Assembly: GCA_029817715.1 (NCBI GenBank)
Contig: JARUPY010000356.1
Coordinates: 2,823,001-2,887,000 of the forward strand
DNA: 64,000 nucleotides
From: Melastoma dodecandrum
Lineage: Eukaryota > Streptophyta > Magnoliopsida > Myrtales > Melastomataceae
Reading direction: 5' to 3'
The notes beneath the pieces were generated by a model that saw only the letters and a list, made by a program, of their open reading frames with translations, did no database searches and was not told the origin of the DNA. How positions within the stretch are numbered: the first letter of the stretch is position 1; every line of letters begins with the position of its first letter. Below are positions 44,304 to 55,260 of this stretch, piece by piece. A program made the position numbers and the translations under genes.

Positions 44304-47240
44304 CTAGTAGTGGAACTGTACTTCATCATCGTCTTCAACTGTCAACAACATCAAGAACTCAGTAAAAACCCCAGGTATACTCCTCGATCCCTTAACCTCA
44401 TGAGCTTCACTTCTAGCAACCTCTTTCAAACTCTTAGATGTTATATCGTTGTCTCTTCTACATAGGGAAGAAGACTTAGCCACCATTGTAAGAAGAGATC
44501 TACAAGAGAGGAATCGGTTAATGGGTAAAACTTTCGTCAAAGGATCTGCTGCTTGGCTGTCTGAGGTAACATGCTTGATTTCCAATTGTCCATCTAGCAC
44601 CCTTTCTCGCACAAAATGATGATCAATTTCGATGTGTTTTGTTCTTACTTGGATAATAGGGTTTGCTGCTAATTGCACAGTACTTAGATTGTCGCAATAG
44701 ATTATAGGTGGGCTTGAATAATGAATTTATAACTCTTTAAGTGGCTTTTGAACCCATATTACTTTAGCCACACCATCAGCCAAAGCCCTATACTCAGCAT
44801 TTGTACTCAATCTGGACACTACCTGTTGTTTTTGCAAGCACCAAGACACCAAATTGGATCCTAGATAGACAATGTAGGCACCTATACTTCTTCTATTATC
44901 TGGGTAGCTTGTCCAATCTGCATCAGTAAAACAAGTAATTGGAAAAGAACTAGTAGGCACTAGGTTGAGTCCAAAAGCACTTGTTCCCTTCAAATCTTTT
45001 AAATTTCTCTTCACCCATTGTAAGTGCACTTCAGTAGGATTTTGTAAGAACTGGAAAGCTTTGTTTACTGCAAAACTAATGTCAGGTCTGGTATTTGTAC
45101 AGTATTGTAGTGCTTCAACTAAGCTTATGTAGGTAGATGGATCAACCAACATTTGCCCTTTATATTTTAACACTTGCCCCTTAGATGCCATATGAGAAGG
45201 CATAGTGTCACAGTTTGACATACCTAACTTGGCTAAAAGATCTAGAATATATTTTTCCTTCTACATTCTTAACTGTAGAAGTCTGGAAGGAAGTCCGTTT
45301 TAACTGCTTAATGAAAAGCATAGGGCCAAAATTGTAGGGGAACACTAGCATGATTAATGAGAGTTAACCAACCTCAACAACATGCATGTTCTTCCTTTCT
45401 ACTCCGACCATTTTGTTGGGGAGTATGTGGACAAGATAGCTTATGTGTTATTCCCATAGGTGTGAGATAAGAGTGAAGCGATCTAAACTCACCTCCCTAG
45501 TCTGACCTAACTGTATGAACAGACATATAGAACTTGTTTTGAACCATTTTATGAAATTGGATGAATGTAGGTTTTGCTTGTGTTTGCTCTCATAGAAAGC
45601 AGATCCAGGTAAAACAAGTAAAGTCATCAACAACTAACATGAAGTACATGTCTCCAGTAATAGATTTAACTGGACCAGGACCCCATAGGTCTATATGAAC
45701 GAGTTCAAAGGGCTGTTCTGCCCAACACTATAACTAGAAAAAGGCAACATGTTGTGTTTGCTAACTGCACAGGCTGAACAAAGAGATAAAATAGTTTTCT
45801 CAAAGGGAAGTTTATAAAGTGAACACTTTTTTGTAGAAAATCTGAGCGAGGATGTCCCAGTTTTGCATGCCACTAAAAAGTGTCCTAGGTAGTTGTTTTG
45901 AGACTGGTATGAATAATGGGTTGAGGGGAGAACATGTGGGAGAAATTGCTGGGAGATGCACAGCTTGTGTTCGCAGATAGGATAGTTGAGGGAATCCTGT
46001 AGAGGCCCACCTTCATTGGTCCTGGAAGTAGTGGTTGCTGGTTTTTCTTGTTCGTAACAAAAAAACATAGTAGGATGAAATTCAACAAATGCATCATTAT
46101 CCTGACACAATTTTGAAACACTAATAAGTCTATTTGATAGTTGAGTGTGAAGAAGCTCAGAAAGAATAACAAATCCAAAATTTGAGCACATAACTCTATT
46201 ACTAGAGTGATTGATGTTTACTTTACTATCATTCTCAACCATAACTAGGGATGTGCCTTTGTAAGTAGAAATATCGTGAAGATCATCAACATGAGGAGTT
46301 ACATAATGAGTAGTTCCAGAATCTATCATCCACTCATTTAGGTCAAAGTAGGATGGAGTCTGTAGGGATAGGGTGACTGGGAATCGATTGGTTTGTGTTG
46401 TTTGACTAGGGTGAGGATAGTTAAGGGCAGTTTCAGGATTGTCTGGTATGTCTGGGATTGAGATTGAAGCAGAGACTGAGGTTGAAACTAAGGTTGAAGC
46501 CAACATTCAGTCAATGATAGCAACTAAGTGTAGTATGTCCCACTTTGAAACATATTTGGCACTTAGGTCTTGTTGATGATAGGCTCTGTCTGGTGGTCTT
46601 TGTATGAAGGAAGATCGAAAGGTGGTCTTCCTAATAGTGCAGACAATTGGAAAATTGAGGCTGATTGCATGTAATTAGAAGGTGGGTTCCTTGGTCTGCT
46701 AGTGAGATAAAAGGATGAAGGTCTAGAGTTCGGAAATCTGTCTAGATTGATGCCCTGCTACACCTGGATGGAGAGCGGATACTTAAACTTGAGGCAACAG
46801 ATTTTCAGCTTCATTTCTTCTCTCTATACATAGCTCAAAGTTCAATAGGTGATGCTGAACTTCTACAATAGTGGGTTCATCTGGTCTACTATAATTGAAA
46901 CCATAGGGTCATATTATGCTGGTAATCTTTCTAGCATATACCACACATAATCTCTGTAACTGACAGCCTCTCCCACTGCACTTAGTTGATCGGAGTAAGA
47001 TCTCAACATATTCAGATATTGTTGCATGCTTTGTTAAACCCTAGACTCATAAGGGTATTGTTTGAAATATGAGTTTGGAATCAAAGCAGTGTCCAGAAAC
47101 TAGACAGGAGATAGAATAGTGCCATAAACAAAATCTTCATACCCTCCAACTATTATGACCACAAGCATTTATCCTTTCCACAACAGGTAATTCTCATCAT
47201 CTAGTTTTAAAGTAGAAGAGAATAGACCTGCTGGAAGTTG
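44304..47240 (-). pseudogene. Copia-2 gag-pol remnants
   Basis: On the minus strand: a gag start resembling Copia-1 (KLDDENYLLWKG, near 47200), the protease motif WMIDSGTTHYVTP (about 46310-46330), GAG-pre-integrase (LISVSKLCQDN), a broken integrase around 45350-45690 (HTPQQNGR), then directly the late RT/RNase H region (DPSTYISLVEALQYCTNTRPDISF, TDADWTSYPDNRRS) at 44727-45221, and ADPLTKV near 44520. The join near 45250-45330 removes the RT catalytic core. Numerous stops. Confidence 0.85.
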
Positions 47241-47350
47241 AATATGACTAGAAATGGTTGACCATTGTGCTGATTCACCTCCTAAGACTCCAGAAACTGG
47301 CTTTTATGGAACCTGTTGTTGATTCTGTGGTCTGTTGGCAGATGGTGGTG

Positions 47351-47606
47351 GTGACAGGGGATAAGAAGAGGAGGATGATGATGATGAATGTAGGGGATAT
47401 TTTTGTATTACTAATCCCAAAGAACAATGACGCTCACTGTTGTCCTTTTATATGACAATCATAACGGAATGAGAATATTGTACGATGGATTTTGGTGACC
47501 AAATGCAAGCGTTTGTCCTCTGCTGCTGTTCCACTGCTTCTGTTGGAATTAGTTAGTTTGAACTTGGGCCTGAGCTTGCCTTCAGGTTTGGGTTGGGTAA
47601 CTTACA
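47351..47606 (-). repeat. 5' LTR of Copia-2, truncated
   Basis: Matches the left LTR from the GAA/GAG-rich tract to the CTTACA end, with scattered substitutions and short indels. The first 60-70 bp or so of the left LTR (plus-strand order) have no counterpart, and the primer site that should adjoin is absent, so a deletion covers both. Confidence 0.72.
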
Positions 47607-47761
47607 CCACTGGATGCTGAGGTACGGAAGGAAAATTCCGGTTGGAGAACAGGACAGTGGTCTTACTAGACTATGTCGTGTTATCATCAAATCATGATTC
47701 CTAATGGCATGGACGGCAACCTTCCTTCTTCTCCTGCTTAACTTCGACCTCAACCGGCTTC

Positions 47762-48292
47762 TTAGGTTCTGGGATTTCTGGTTTTTCGAATTATGGTCCT
47801 ACCTGACAATGTCCTTTTGGTACAGCGACAGTTCCTTCTCTTCTTAAATGTAACTTTGGCCCCTGTGCCTAAAAACGAAAGTAAGAATATCACGAACATA
47901 AGGGAAAAAATGTTAAAGATTACTAGATCATCTCGCAGCAACAAGTAATCTCGGACCAAATGTCGCCCAACAGGGACAAATCCATCTTTAACTTACTCAA
48001 AATCATTGTAACGACTTTTATCCCTTGCAAGAAAGAAAATCCCCCCAAATCAAGTGCTTCATCTCCCCCATTTAGTTGAGATGTGATCCCAGGAGTAAGC
48101 ACAAGAAGGTTGTTGTGGGTACTGCAAAGCCGGAACCAGCGATGTCGGAGTTGACAAATGGAGCGTAGCTGGGTTGGCAAATGCAGAGAAGTTGTTGTGT
48201 TCTTTGTCTTTGAGTAAGGATGGAGTTGAAAGTTTGAGTAAATCTGCATGTAAGAAGCCGATCTGCTCGAGGAGGCGCACGGACATGATGCA
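47762..48292 (-). pseudogene. Unidentified gene fragment on the minus strand
   Basis: Two overlapping minus-strand frames, from about 48286 down to 47923 and then 47959 to 47762, look like pieces of one frameshifted coding sequence. A third frame between them reads DGFVPVGRHLVRDYLLLRDD, which has the look of a real protein. I cannot name the family. An 85-bp piece of the same region (47955-48040) is repeated, diverged, at 50939-51025. Confidence 0.35.
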
Positions 48293-49501
48293 AAACTTGG
48301 CCTTTTGGTTTTTTTGTTAGGAAAAACGCAGGAGCTCTGGCTGGAGGAAAAGCCAGAATTTGACTGCGACTACAAATCTGTTCAGAGAGTCATTGGTGCC
48401 TGGCTGTTATTAGTAAGAAAGACCAGCAGTTTCGGTATTTGGACTCTCTCGGAGGAAGGGATACTCAGGTCAAGTGCTTTGAATGCTGGTAGGCCTCTGA
48501 ATCTTTTATCGCATGCAAAAGGAAACTTACCTGCATATCTCGATTCTGTGGTTCAGCTTGTTTTATCTGTCGAGTCTATTTTCGGGCAAAACGTTATGTG
48601 GATGGAGTTAAGGACAAGAAAGGAAGGATATTGAGGTAAGTTCCCAGAATCTCGGATTTGTCGTTGGGTTCCCGGAACAGGAGACTGAGTCGGTATTGTT
48701 CCTTGTGTTTTCATTTCATCTCTACGGCTCCCTTTCGTTCTGACCTTGTTTTAGAACCACATTTCTTTTCTTGATACTTCATTTATGACGATGACGCAAC
48801 TATGTCTTCGTCCAGGTATGACAGCACAATCTTCGTGAACAAGTGTTCCAACTTTTCTGGCAGGGGGCTTGGACCTTTGTTTCAGTCAAGCAGAATCGAG
48901 TTGCCGCGAAAGGATGTTTGTTGTAGCTTCCATGTTAATTTTCAGCCACCTCTTTTTGCCAGCATCTTCCGAGATTCATAACCCTTTTCGCTCAAAGGAG
49001 CTGTATTTACGGTTATCATCCTGTAACGCACGCCATATTTACGACAGATAACAGAGATAAAGTTTCTCACGCCGTGAGCTGACCATTACTTTTCCTTTTC
49101 TCCTAACAGCTCGATTCTTATAGCTCGCATAGAGCTTTCTCAAAGTCCACTACGGGGGCTTTTGCTTGATCGCGTGGGCGGATATTTTGGAACAATCGGC
49201 GCATTTTACCTGCTTAATGCTAGAGTTTGAAAGCACACTCTGGTTGTATGTCCATCCAAATCTTCCGCGGTTGGATTCCGCACGGCCTCACGCTCGCATC
49301 TGTATGTTTATGGTGTATATCAACTTTTGCCTGATTTGGGGTTTGGTGGGCGATACAGCCAAAATCTACTGTTTACCTTCATTGTCTTTTGGTGGATTTA
49401 TCCATATTTGACAGACCCTGCAATAATAACACGATTTACTGACATTATTTTTGTTTATACTTTTTGTAAAATTTTTGGTGAAAAAGTTCCATCGATTTTG
49501 G
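48293..49501 (+). other. Gene-poor stretch
   Basis: An open frame at 48305-48634 (109 codons) has no recognisable motif. Nothing else stands out. The next downstream signals are LTR-like. Confidence 0.3.
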
Positions 49502-49502
49502 C

Positions 49503-49510
49503 TATAAATA
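49503..49510 (+). promoter_or_regulatory. TATA-like motif, possible LTR promoter
   Basis: TATAAATA in GGCTATAAATAGCGG, followed about 440 bp later by an LTR end with primer-binding site. This is a typical place for the TATA box of a plant LTR, but the LTR start is not defined. Confidence 0.35.
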
Positions 49511-49879
49511 GCGGAGGTCACTGTATCAATAGGACCATCCCATTCGAGCGAGAATGAACTCTCTCACGATGTTAACCGATTCACCGGAGCTGGTTTTTGC
49601 AGCAGCACAGTAAGATTTCCCGATTATTCGTCATGGGTTGCTCCATTCTAGTGACGTCGAAACTCTTTTTTGCGTTGTTTAGAGATTCATGACTATGGTT
49701 TTGTTTTTGCAGCGGAGGTCCAGTCCACGACTGAACCAGGAGATTACGCTGGTAGCACTTTTAATAGCAGAGGGATTAGTCCTCTGCACCACAGGATGGT
49801 CTGTTCATGTGGGCTTTCGACTACTGCTGTTGACCTCCTCGGGCGGTAATCAGTGTGTTGTTTGTTTCAAGATATCAAA

Positions 49880-49953
49880 TAGAAACCAAGCCTTTTATCT
49901 AACCGCTTAAACTTTTTAGGTCAAACGGTATATTTCTATATGGTATCAGAGGT
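49880..49953 (+). mobile_element. LTR 3' end with primer-binding site (remnant)
   Basis: The sequence CTAACCGCTTAAACTTTTTAGG followed by GGTATATTTCTATATGGTATCAGAGG is characteristic of plant LTR ends joined to a methionine-tRNA primer site (49940-49951). No gag follows, so the internal region was lost or replaced. Confidence 0.5.
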
Positions 49954-51030
49954 CCACAGCCGTTGTGGGACGATGCTGCTACTTCGTCTCAAGGACAAGA
50001 CTTTCTCAAGAAAGAGTGTCCTAAGAGAATATTCGAGAAAAATTGTAAAGTTAGGGCCAGAAAACCAAAATAATGTCTGATCTCGAGATTAGAACGCTTC
50101 CATTTTGTTCATCGACTTTGGATAGGTCATAACACGTTCAAGCGATCTCGAATTGAAAAGTGTAAAATGTAAAAGTTGTAAACTATCCTAAATGATCTTG
50201 AGTGTATCCACTCTGTAGCCAAAGTTATTATGAAGATATTGAAGGAGTGTTTCTGATCTCAAAATCAGAATAGTTGCGAATTCGACCTATCAAAACTTGC
50301 CCCATATTGCCTCCAATGAAAAAACTCGAAACATGAAAGTTGTTGAAGACAAGGAACTATCCCAACTAATCACGAGCAAATTGAAGCTTTATGACAAAAG
50401 TTATTCTCAGTCGACTGAAATTGTATTTCTTGAGGCACCCACGATCTATAGCAGCTAACACGTCTTTTGGTTATTTTCTTGTGTTCCTCATTATCCTTGG
50501 CAATTACCCATGATGTCTTGATGAATTTATTATAAATAAGCATTCTTGCCTTGATTGAATGACATGATTAACTCCACAAGTCCAATTCGACAACGTTGAT
50601 TTACAGCTTTTGCTCCCTTTTCCAACATCCCGAAAAGCATCCACCCTGTATTTAGAAATCATCCCCACCTCCAATCATTGTTCCACAAAGGTAGACTCTA
50701 TTAAAGGAGCTTGTCGTAGCCACTACACGTTTGCCGTCTTCCAAATCCTACTGTCATTCTTCCGGTCCTTGATTGTGTTTCCCTTTGCGTCATGTCTGTA
50801 AGTGATGTAAAAATATTTGTCCTTGTAATTAAACGTTATTCAATTATAATTCAGTATACACTTACTTTTATTACGGGGACCACCGTTTTTCTATATAAAA
50901 TTCAATTGGTGAAATACAATTTCGCCTCAACACGACCGAAATTCAGCCAACAGAGACAAATTCATCTTTAACTTACTCAAAATCATTGTAACAACGTTTA
51001 GCCTTGCAAGAAAGAAAATTCACCAATTAG
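49954..51030. other. Repeat remnants, no gene
   Basis: It includes 50583-50870, one arm of a diverged inverted repeat with 56900-57220, and 50939-51025, a diverged copy of 47955-48040. No coding sequence found. Confidence 0.45.
50583..50870 (+). repeat. Inverted repeat arm, left
   Basis: GGTAGACTCTATTAAAGGAG, CGTAGCCACTACACGT and CATGTCTGTAAGTG have counterparts in the same order on the minus strand at 57220-56900 (GGTAGATTCCACTAAAGGG, CGTAGCCACCATACAT, CATGTTTGTAAGTG). Similarity is partial. Confidence 0.5.
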
Positions 51031-51448
51031 TGATTGCTGGTGATTGGATCAAATTTGATAAGAAATATCTTTTATTATTAGTTTCCAAAATAAGTTGATC
51101 GTATCTCTAGAAATTAGGAAGGAGGTTGTTGTGATCTTCCTAATTTAAATTTATTGTTTTCCTTTAAGTATTTCTTACGTTTATGTTATTTTGTATCTCT
51201 TCAGATTTTGTTTTATCGGAGGAATCAGAGATTTTCCTCAAAGCGTTGTGTGTGTTTTGATTTCGTTCGAGTTCACTAGCAGAGGCAAGGTTGTGCTGTG
51301 AAGAAGTAAGGTTCTGTTATAACCAGTCCTACTTCTGTTGTCGGTTCTGTCGTAGTTTCAGGTTTGGTTTCTATATTAGGAACACCTACAATTGGTATTA
51401 GAGCATAAAGAGGCCTTTTGGGCATTTAAATCCAATTGGTATCAGAGC
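51031..51448 (+). mobile_element. Copia-type leader with two primer-site motifs
   Basis: TTGGTATTAGAGC at about 51391-51403 and TTGGTATCAGAGC at 51436-51448 are tandem versions of the methionine-tRNA primer site, the second matching exactly. The preceding sequence from about 51031 is probably LTR. A gag ATG follows at 51524. Confidence 0.55.
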
Positions 51449-51523
51449 GTTTCTGATCTTTCGAGAGCTGTGGAAGTCTTGGGAAGAATTTGGAATTTTT
51501 TATTTTTCGTCCAAAAGAAGGAG

Positions 51524-51925
51524 ATGGAGGCAAGTGCAAGCAGTTTCTCTTCTATGACGCCACCTATGTTTGATGGGGAGAACTATCAAGCTTGGGCGGT
51601 GAAGATGAACGCTTTCATGGAGGGTAGAGATTTGTGGGAAGCAGTGGAAGGCGACTACACCGTGGATGCACTCCCCGACAACCCTACTATCAACCAAATT
51701 CGGGGCTATGATTTCGAAAAGAAAGATTTTGTTTACATCAAACGCCTTGTTAAGAGTTTTGGGCGAATTGTACTAGAGTCCTCGGGGGACCCACAATCAA
51801 AATGGCAGAAGGTTTGCAAGAAAGTAGTGATCCCAAAGGCAGAACACAAGAGAGTCCTAAGACGGACTCAAAGAAAGGCTAAGAAAAGCAAAATCTTTTC
51901 ATCGAAAGAAGCGGATGAACCTTGA
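51524..51925 (+). pseudogene. Copia gag start fused to Gypsy-like sequence
   Basis: The first 60 codons or so are a clear plant Copia gag (PPMFDGENYQAWAVKMNAF, then LWEAVEGDYTV and LPDNPTINQIR). After about 51708 the expected continuation of the helical gag domain is missing; the frame instead runs through a lysine-rich stretch (KAEHKRVLRRTQRKAKK) that leads to the Gypsy protease region. Ends at TGA 51923-51925. Confidence 0.65.
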
Positions 51926-52110
51926 TAAGGGACAACACAGGCAGAAGGTGAAGACGAGGAAAATGTTGTCTATGACGATTACGTAGAATACACAACTCTA
52001 CAAGAAGAGACCCCCGAGGAGCATTAGGAGGATAAAGATCCTATGGTGACCTCCTCTAACGCAGTCGAGCTGCCTGTCTGCTTCTCGAGAGAAGGTTCAC
52101 TAATGGTATA

Positions 52111-52500
52111 ATGCGTAAAGTCCCTAGATCGAGCATTAGATTCCCAAAGGGATCTCCACTCCATTGGTTTGAGAAACCTTCTCTCGGGATGAGACAACAT
52201 ATCCATTTCATGTTCATCACGACAAACTTCAACAAAGTCAGGATGAACAAGGTGTTGGTAGACAACGGAGCCACGATCAACATTCTTCCCTTTGAAACTT
52301 TCTTGGCGATGGGTAAAAAAAGGTGGTAGCTGACAAACACAAGGATGTCGATTACGGCCTTCAATGGAAAGAAGTCAGAGTGCATGGGAGTGTTCTCGGT
52401 GAACCTCCAAGTCGGAAGACATGAGATGGAGACCTCCTTTTCCGTGCTGGACATCGCGTTAGCTTTCAATGCACTCCCGGGTCGAGATTTGCTATAGAAT
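52111..52500 (+). pseudogene. Gypsy aspartic protease region
   Basis: KVLVDNGATINILPFETFLAMG near 52245-52315 is the usual Gypsy retropepsin motif. A TAG at 52327-52329 ends that frame; FSVLDIALAFNALPGRDLL near 52440-52495 continues the domain. Confidence 0.75.
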
Positions 52501-53585
52501 GCCACCGCTATACCCTCGACTTTACACAAAGAATTGATGATATGGCGTGGTGATGAAATAGAGCTCATACGAGCTGATAATAATCATTGTTCTTGTGAAT
52601 GTAAGCCTCTATCTTCCATTGCAGTGCCCGAGAAGGAGAAATAGGAGAAGAAAGACAATCATGAGGATAGGTCATTGAGCTCGGAGGTCGAGAAAGTGGT
52701 AGTTCACCAGGCTGAGACGGCTAGAGTCGAACCACCTATAGTCCCAAGCAGATGGGGAAGCGATAAAGATGATAGCGCTCCTTGAGAGAGAGGCATTGTC
52801 CCACTGTTCAGCTTCACCATAGAGGACTGGGACGATGAGGAACTCATAAAAATCCAGGGATACTCGTACCTGAAGAAGGGTTGCCCATCATTTGGTTCGG
52901 TGAGATGCCTCGAGGAATGCCAATAGGCGAGACCATTTTAACTTAGGCTGGAATCAGAATTGGGGGTGTGGGGTTCACTAAGGTCGAGTATTGCGCCAGA
53001 CAAGCTGCTCGAGAGCAAGATGATAACGCGGAGTTGGGGCCTGATAGACTCCTGCGAGAAGGAACTTATGAAGATTGAAGAAGTAAAAGATCTGGTCGAT
53101 ATGCACCAAGAACCACATTCTTTAGATTATTCTAGACTTGAAAAAGTGCGTTGCATTGCACCATTATTTTTTTCTTCCAATTCTAGGTCATTTCTAGGCA
53201 TTTGTTCCCTTCAACTCGACGATTACAGTCGAGAAATGTGGTTTTCATCTTTAAATCCTTTAATTAGTATAAATGTTGGTTTCGATGAAAATCTTCGACT
53301 TACTTATATAAGTGCAATTCTAGACAATGAGTTAGTGTCAGCCCTAAAAGAGCTGCTGTGGAAATTTTAAGATTGCTTCGTCTGGGATTATATGGAAATG
53401 TTAGGGCTCGATAGAAATCTAGTATAACATAAACTCCCAATTCGAAAAAATTTTAAACCTGTGCAACAGGCACGAAGGATGAGTGGATCTCGAGCATCGT
53501 TCCTATAGTAAAGAAAAATGGTAAAATTCGAGTATGCAAAGATTTTTGAGATCTAAACAAAGCAACTCCAAAAGATTAATATCTC

Positions 53586-54113
53586 ATGCCGATAGCTGAT
53601 GAATTAATTGACAAGACGATAAAAAACATCATCATGTCTTTCATGGATGGCTATTCGGGGTACTATCAAATTTTCATCGTAGAGGATGTCTATAAGACAA
53701 CTTTCAGATTTTCGTTTGGTATTTTTGAATGGGTAGTATTGCCATTTGTATTAAAAAATGCTGGAGCCACATATCAGAGGGCCATGAATACTATATTCGA
53801 TCCCTTAACAGGGAAGACCATGGAAGTCTACATCGATGACATAGTCGTAAAGTCGAGAAGGAATAATTCACATGTCGAGGACCTCCGAGCTGTGTTCGTC
53901 CATATGAGAAAACATCATCTGAAATTGACTCCATTGAAATGCGTTTTTGTAGTACAAGCTGGGCAATTCCTTGGGTTCCTAGTACATCAGAAAGGGATCC
54001 AAATTGATCTAGGAAAAATCAAAGCAATACAAGAATTGCAACCCCCGAAGAATAAGAAAGAGCTGCAAGTTTCCCTCGGACGAGTGAATTATTTGCGAAA
54101 ATTGGAAATCTAA
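53586..54113 (+). pseudogene. Gypsy reverse transcriptase
   Basis: It contains FMDGYSGYYQIF, YKTTFRF, the active-site motif YIDDIVVKS near 53828-53854, and FLGFLVHQKGI. The preceding fingers region (KKNGKIRVC near 53510) is in a frame broken by stops near 53545-53580, and the frame ends at 54111 before the RNase H domain, which is largely missing. Confidence 0.82.
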
Positions 54114-54379
54114 CAGGAAAAGTAGGGGCCTTCTCAATACTACTGAGGGGAAAGAACAGATACACTTCGACGAACGAGCATGAACAAGTGTTCGTTCAAA
54201 GGCTATTTAATGAAGCCTCCAGTTTTAGTCTCTCCTCCAATTTTTGGGTAATCCTAACTTATAGGTCGAGAGAAAGGTTAGACTTGCCGCTAGACAATAT
54301 GTGCTCCCGGATGGTCTATTGTACAAGAAAACCAAAGAAGTGGTTTTATTGAGATGTGTTGACTTGGACGAAGCAACAC

Positions 54380-55255
54380 CAATCATGTTGAAAACGCATG
54401 AAGGATTATGTGGAACTCATTAGTTAGGAGTGAAGATGTTTTGGATTATCAAAAGGCACGAATTTTATTGGCCATCCATGAAAAGGAATTGCATTGAGAT
54501 AGCTAGGCGTTGTAGGAAATGCCAGAAGTTTGAACCTATAACTCGAGCTCTGAATTAAATACAATAACGTAGCGGTGGCCATTTAAGTCTTGGCCTTTAG
54601 ATATAACCAGAGAGATTAGACCCCATTCGAGTAAGGGAGATACATATATATTGGTAGCTACATATTATTTTACCAAGTGGGTAGAGGCCAAAGCTTATCA
54701 AAAAATCGAACAGAAAGAGATCAATGAATTCATTAGGACGAACATTATCTTTCATTTTGGACTCCCGCACAACATAGTAGTGGATAATGGAACCACATTT
54801 AATAGGGAGCATATGCAGAAATTCTCGAGAGAGTTTGGTTTTTTAATTAATAACTCCTCATCATATTATCCATAATCTAATGGACAAGCGGAATCTACCA
54901 ACAAACTTATTAAAACTGTAATCCAGATAATGATTGAAAACAACCCCAGGAAGTGACACGAAATACTTCTCGAGACATTTTGGGGTCTAAAAGTCACCAA
55001 AAGGACAACACTGAGGAAGCACCCTATAACCTGGTATATGGGCAAGAAGTCATCGTTCCCATCGAGGTAAACTATAAGTCTTTTCGAGTCAATCAAGTAA
55101 ACCAGGATGGGGGTCAAGAAGAGAAATTTCCTCGAGACAGTGAACACCTCGAGAGAATGCGCGCAGAAGCGGCAAACAAAATGAAGGTTTAGAAAAGGAG
55201 AATGATGAGACATTACAACAAAAGAATCCATTCCAAAAGCTTCAAGGAAGGAAAG
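54380..55255 (+). pseudogene. Gypsy integrase remnants
   Basis: The zinc-binding region (HEGLCGTH... CRKCQKF) lies at 54398-54530. The catalytic core follows at 54651-54875 (DNGTTFNREHMQKF, FGLPHNIVVDNG), then QAESTNKLIK, and YNLVYGQEVIVPIE at about 55025-55070. Stops at 54421, 54873 and 54954 interrupt it. Confidence 0.78.
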
Positions 55256-55260
55256 CTAGA

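Larger units (their letters stand above)
43855..47606 (-). mobile_element. Copia LTR retrotransposon deletion derivative (Copia-2)
   Basis: The element is bounded by the direct repeat CCACT (43850-43854 and 47607-47611). On the minus strand it starts TGTAAGTTA and ends CTTCA. LTR sequence is present at both ends but the 5' LTR (right) lacks its distal part, and no primer-binding site is found inward of it. Coding order on the minus strand is gag, protease, integrase, RNase H. The reverse transcriptase core with the YVDD motif is missing. Total length 3.75 kb against 5.5 kb for Copia-1, to which its protein remnants are related. It is old: many stops, diverged LTRs. Confidence 0.85.
43608..47697 (+). 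pseudogene. Unidentified open frame split by Copia-2
   Basis: An open frame covering 43608-43854 would continue, if the 3.75 kb element and one copy of the TSD are left out, from 47607 to TGA at 47695-47697, about 110 codons. It includes the 89-bp repeat (43752-43840). I do not recognise the product. The possible acceptor near 43635 suggests an exon of a host gene, but a chance frame is also possible. Codon-level conservation in other plants would decide. Confidence 0.35.
51926..55260 (+). mobile_element. Degenerate Gypsy (Ty3-type) retrotransposon internal region
   Basis: Protease, RT, then integrase order identifies the Gypsy superfamily. All domains carry stops or frame changes. No LTR pair could be defined by eye. 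Confidence 0.8.
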
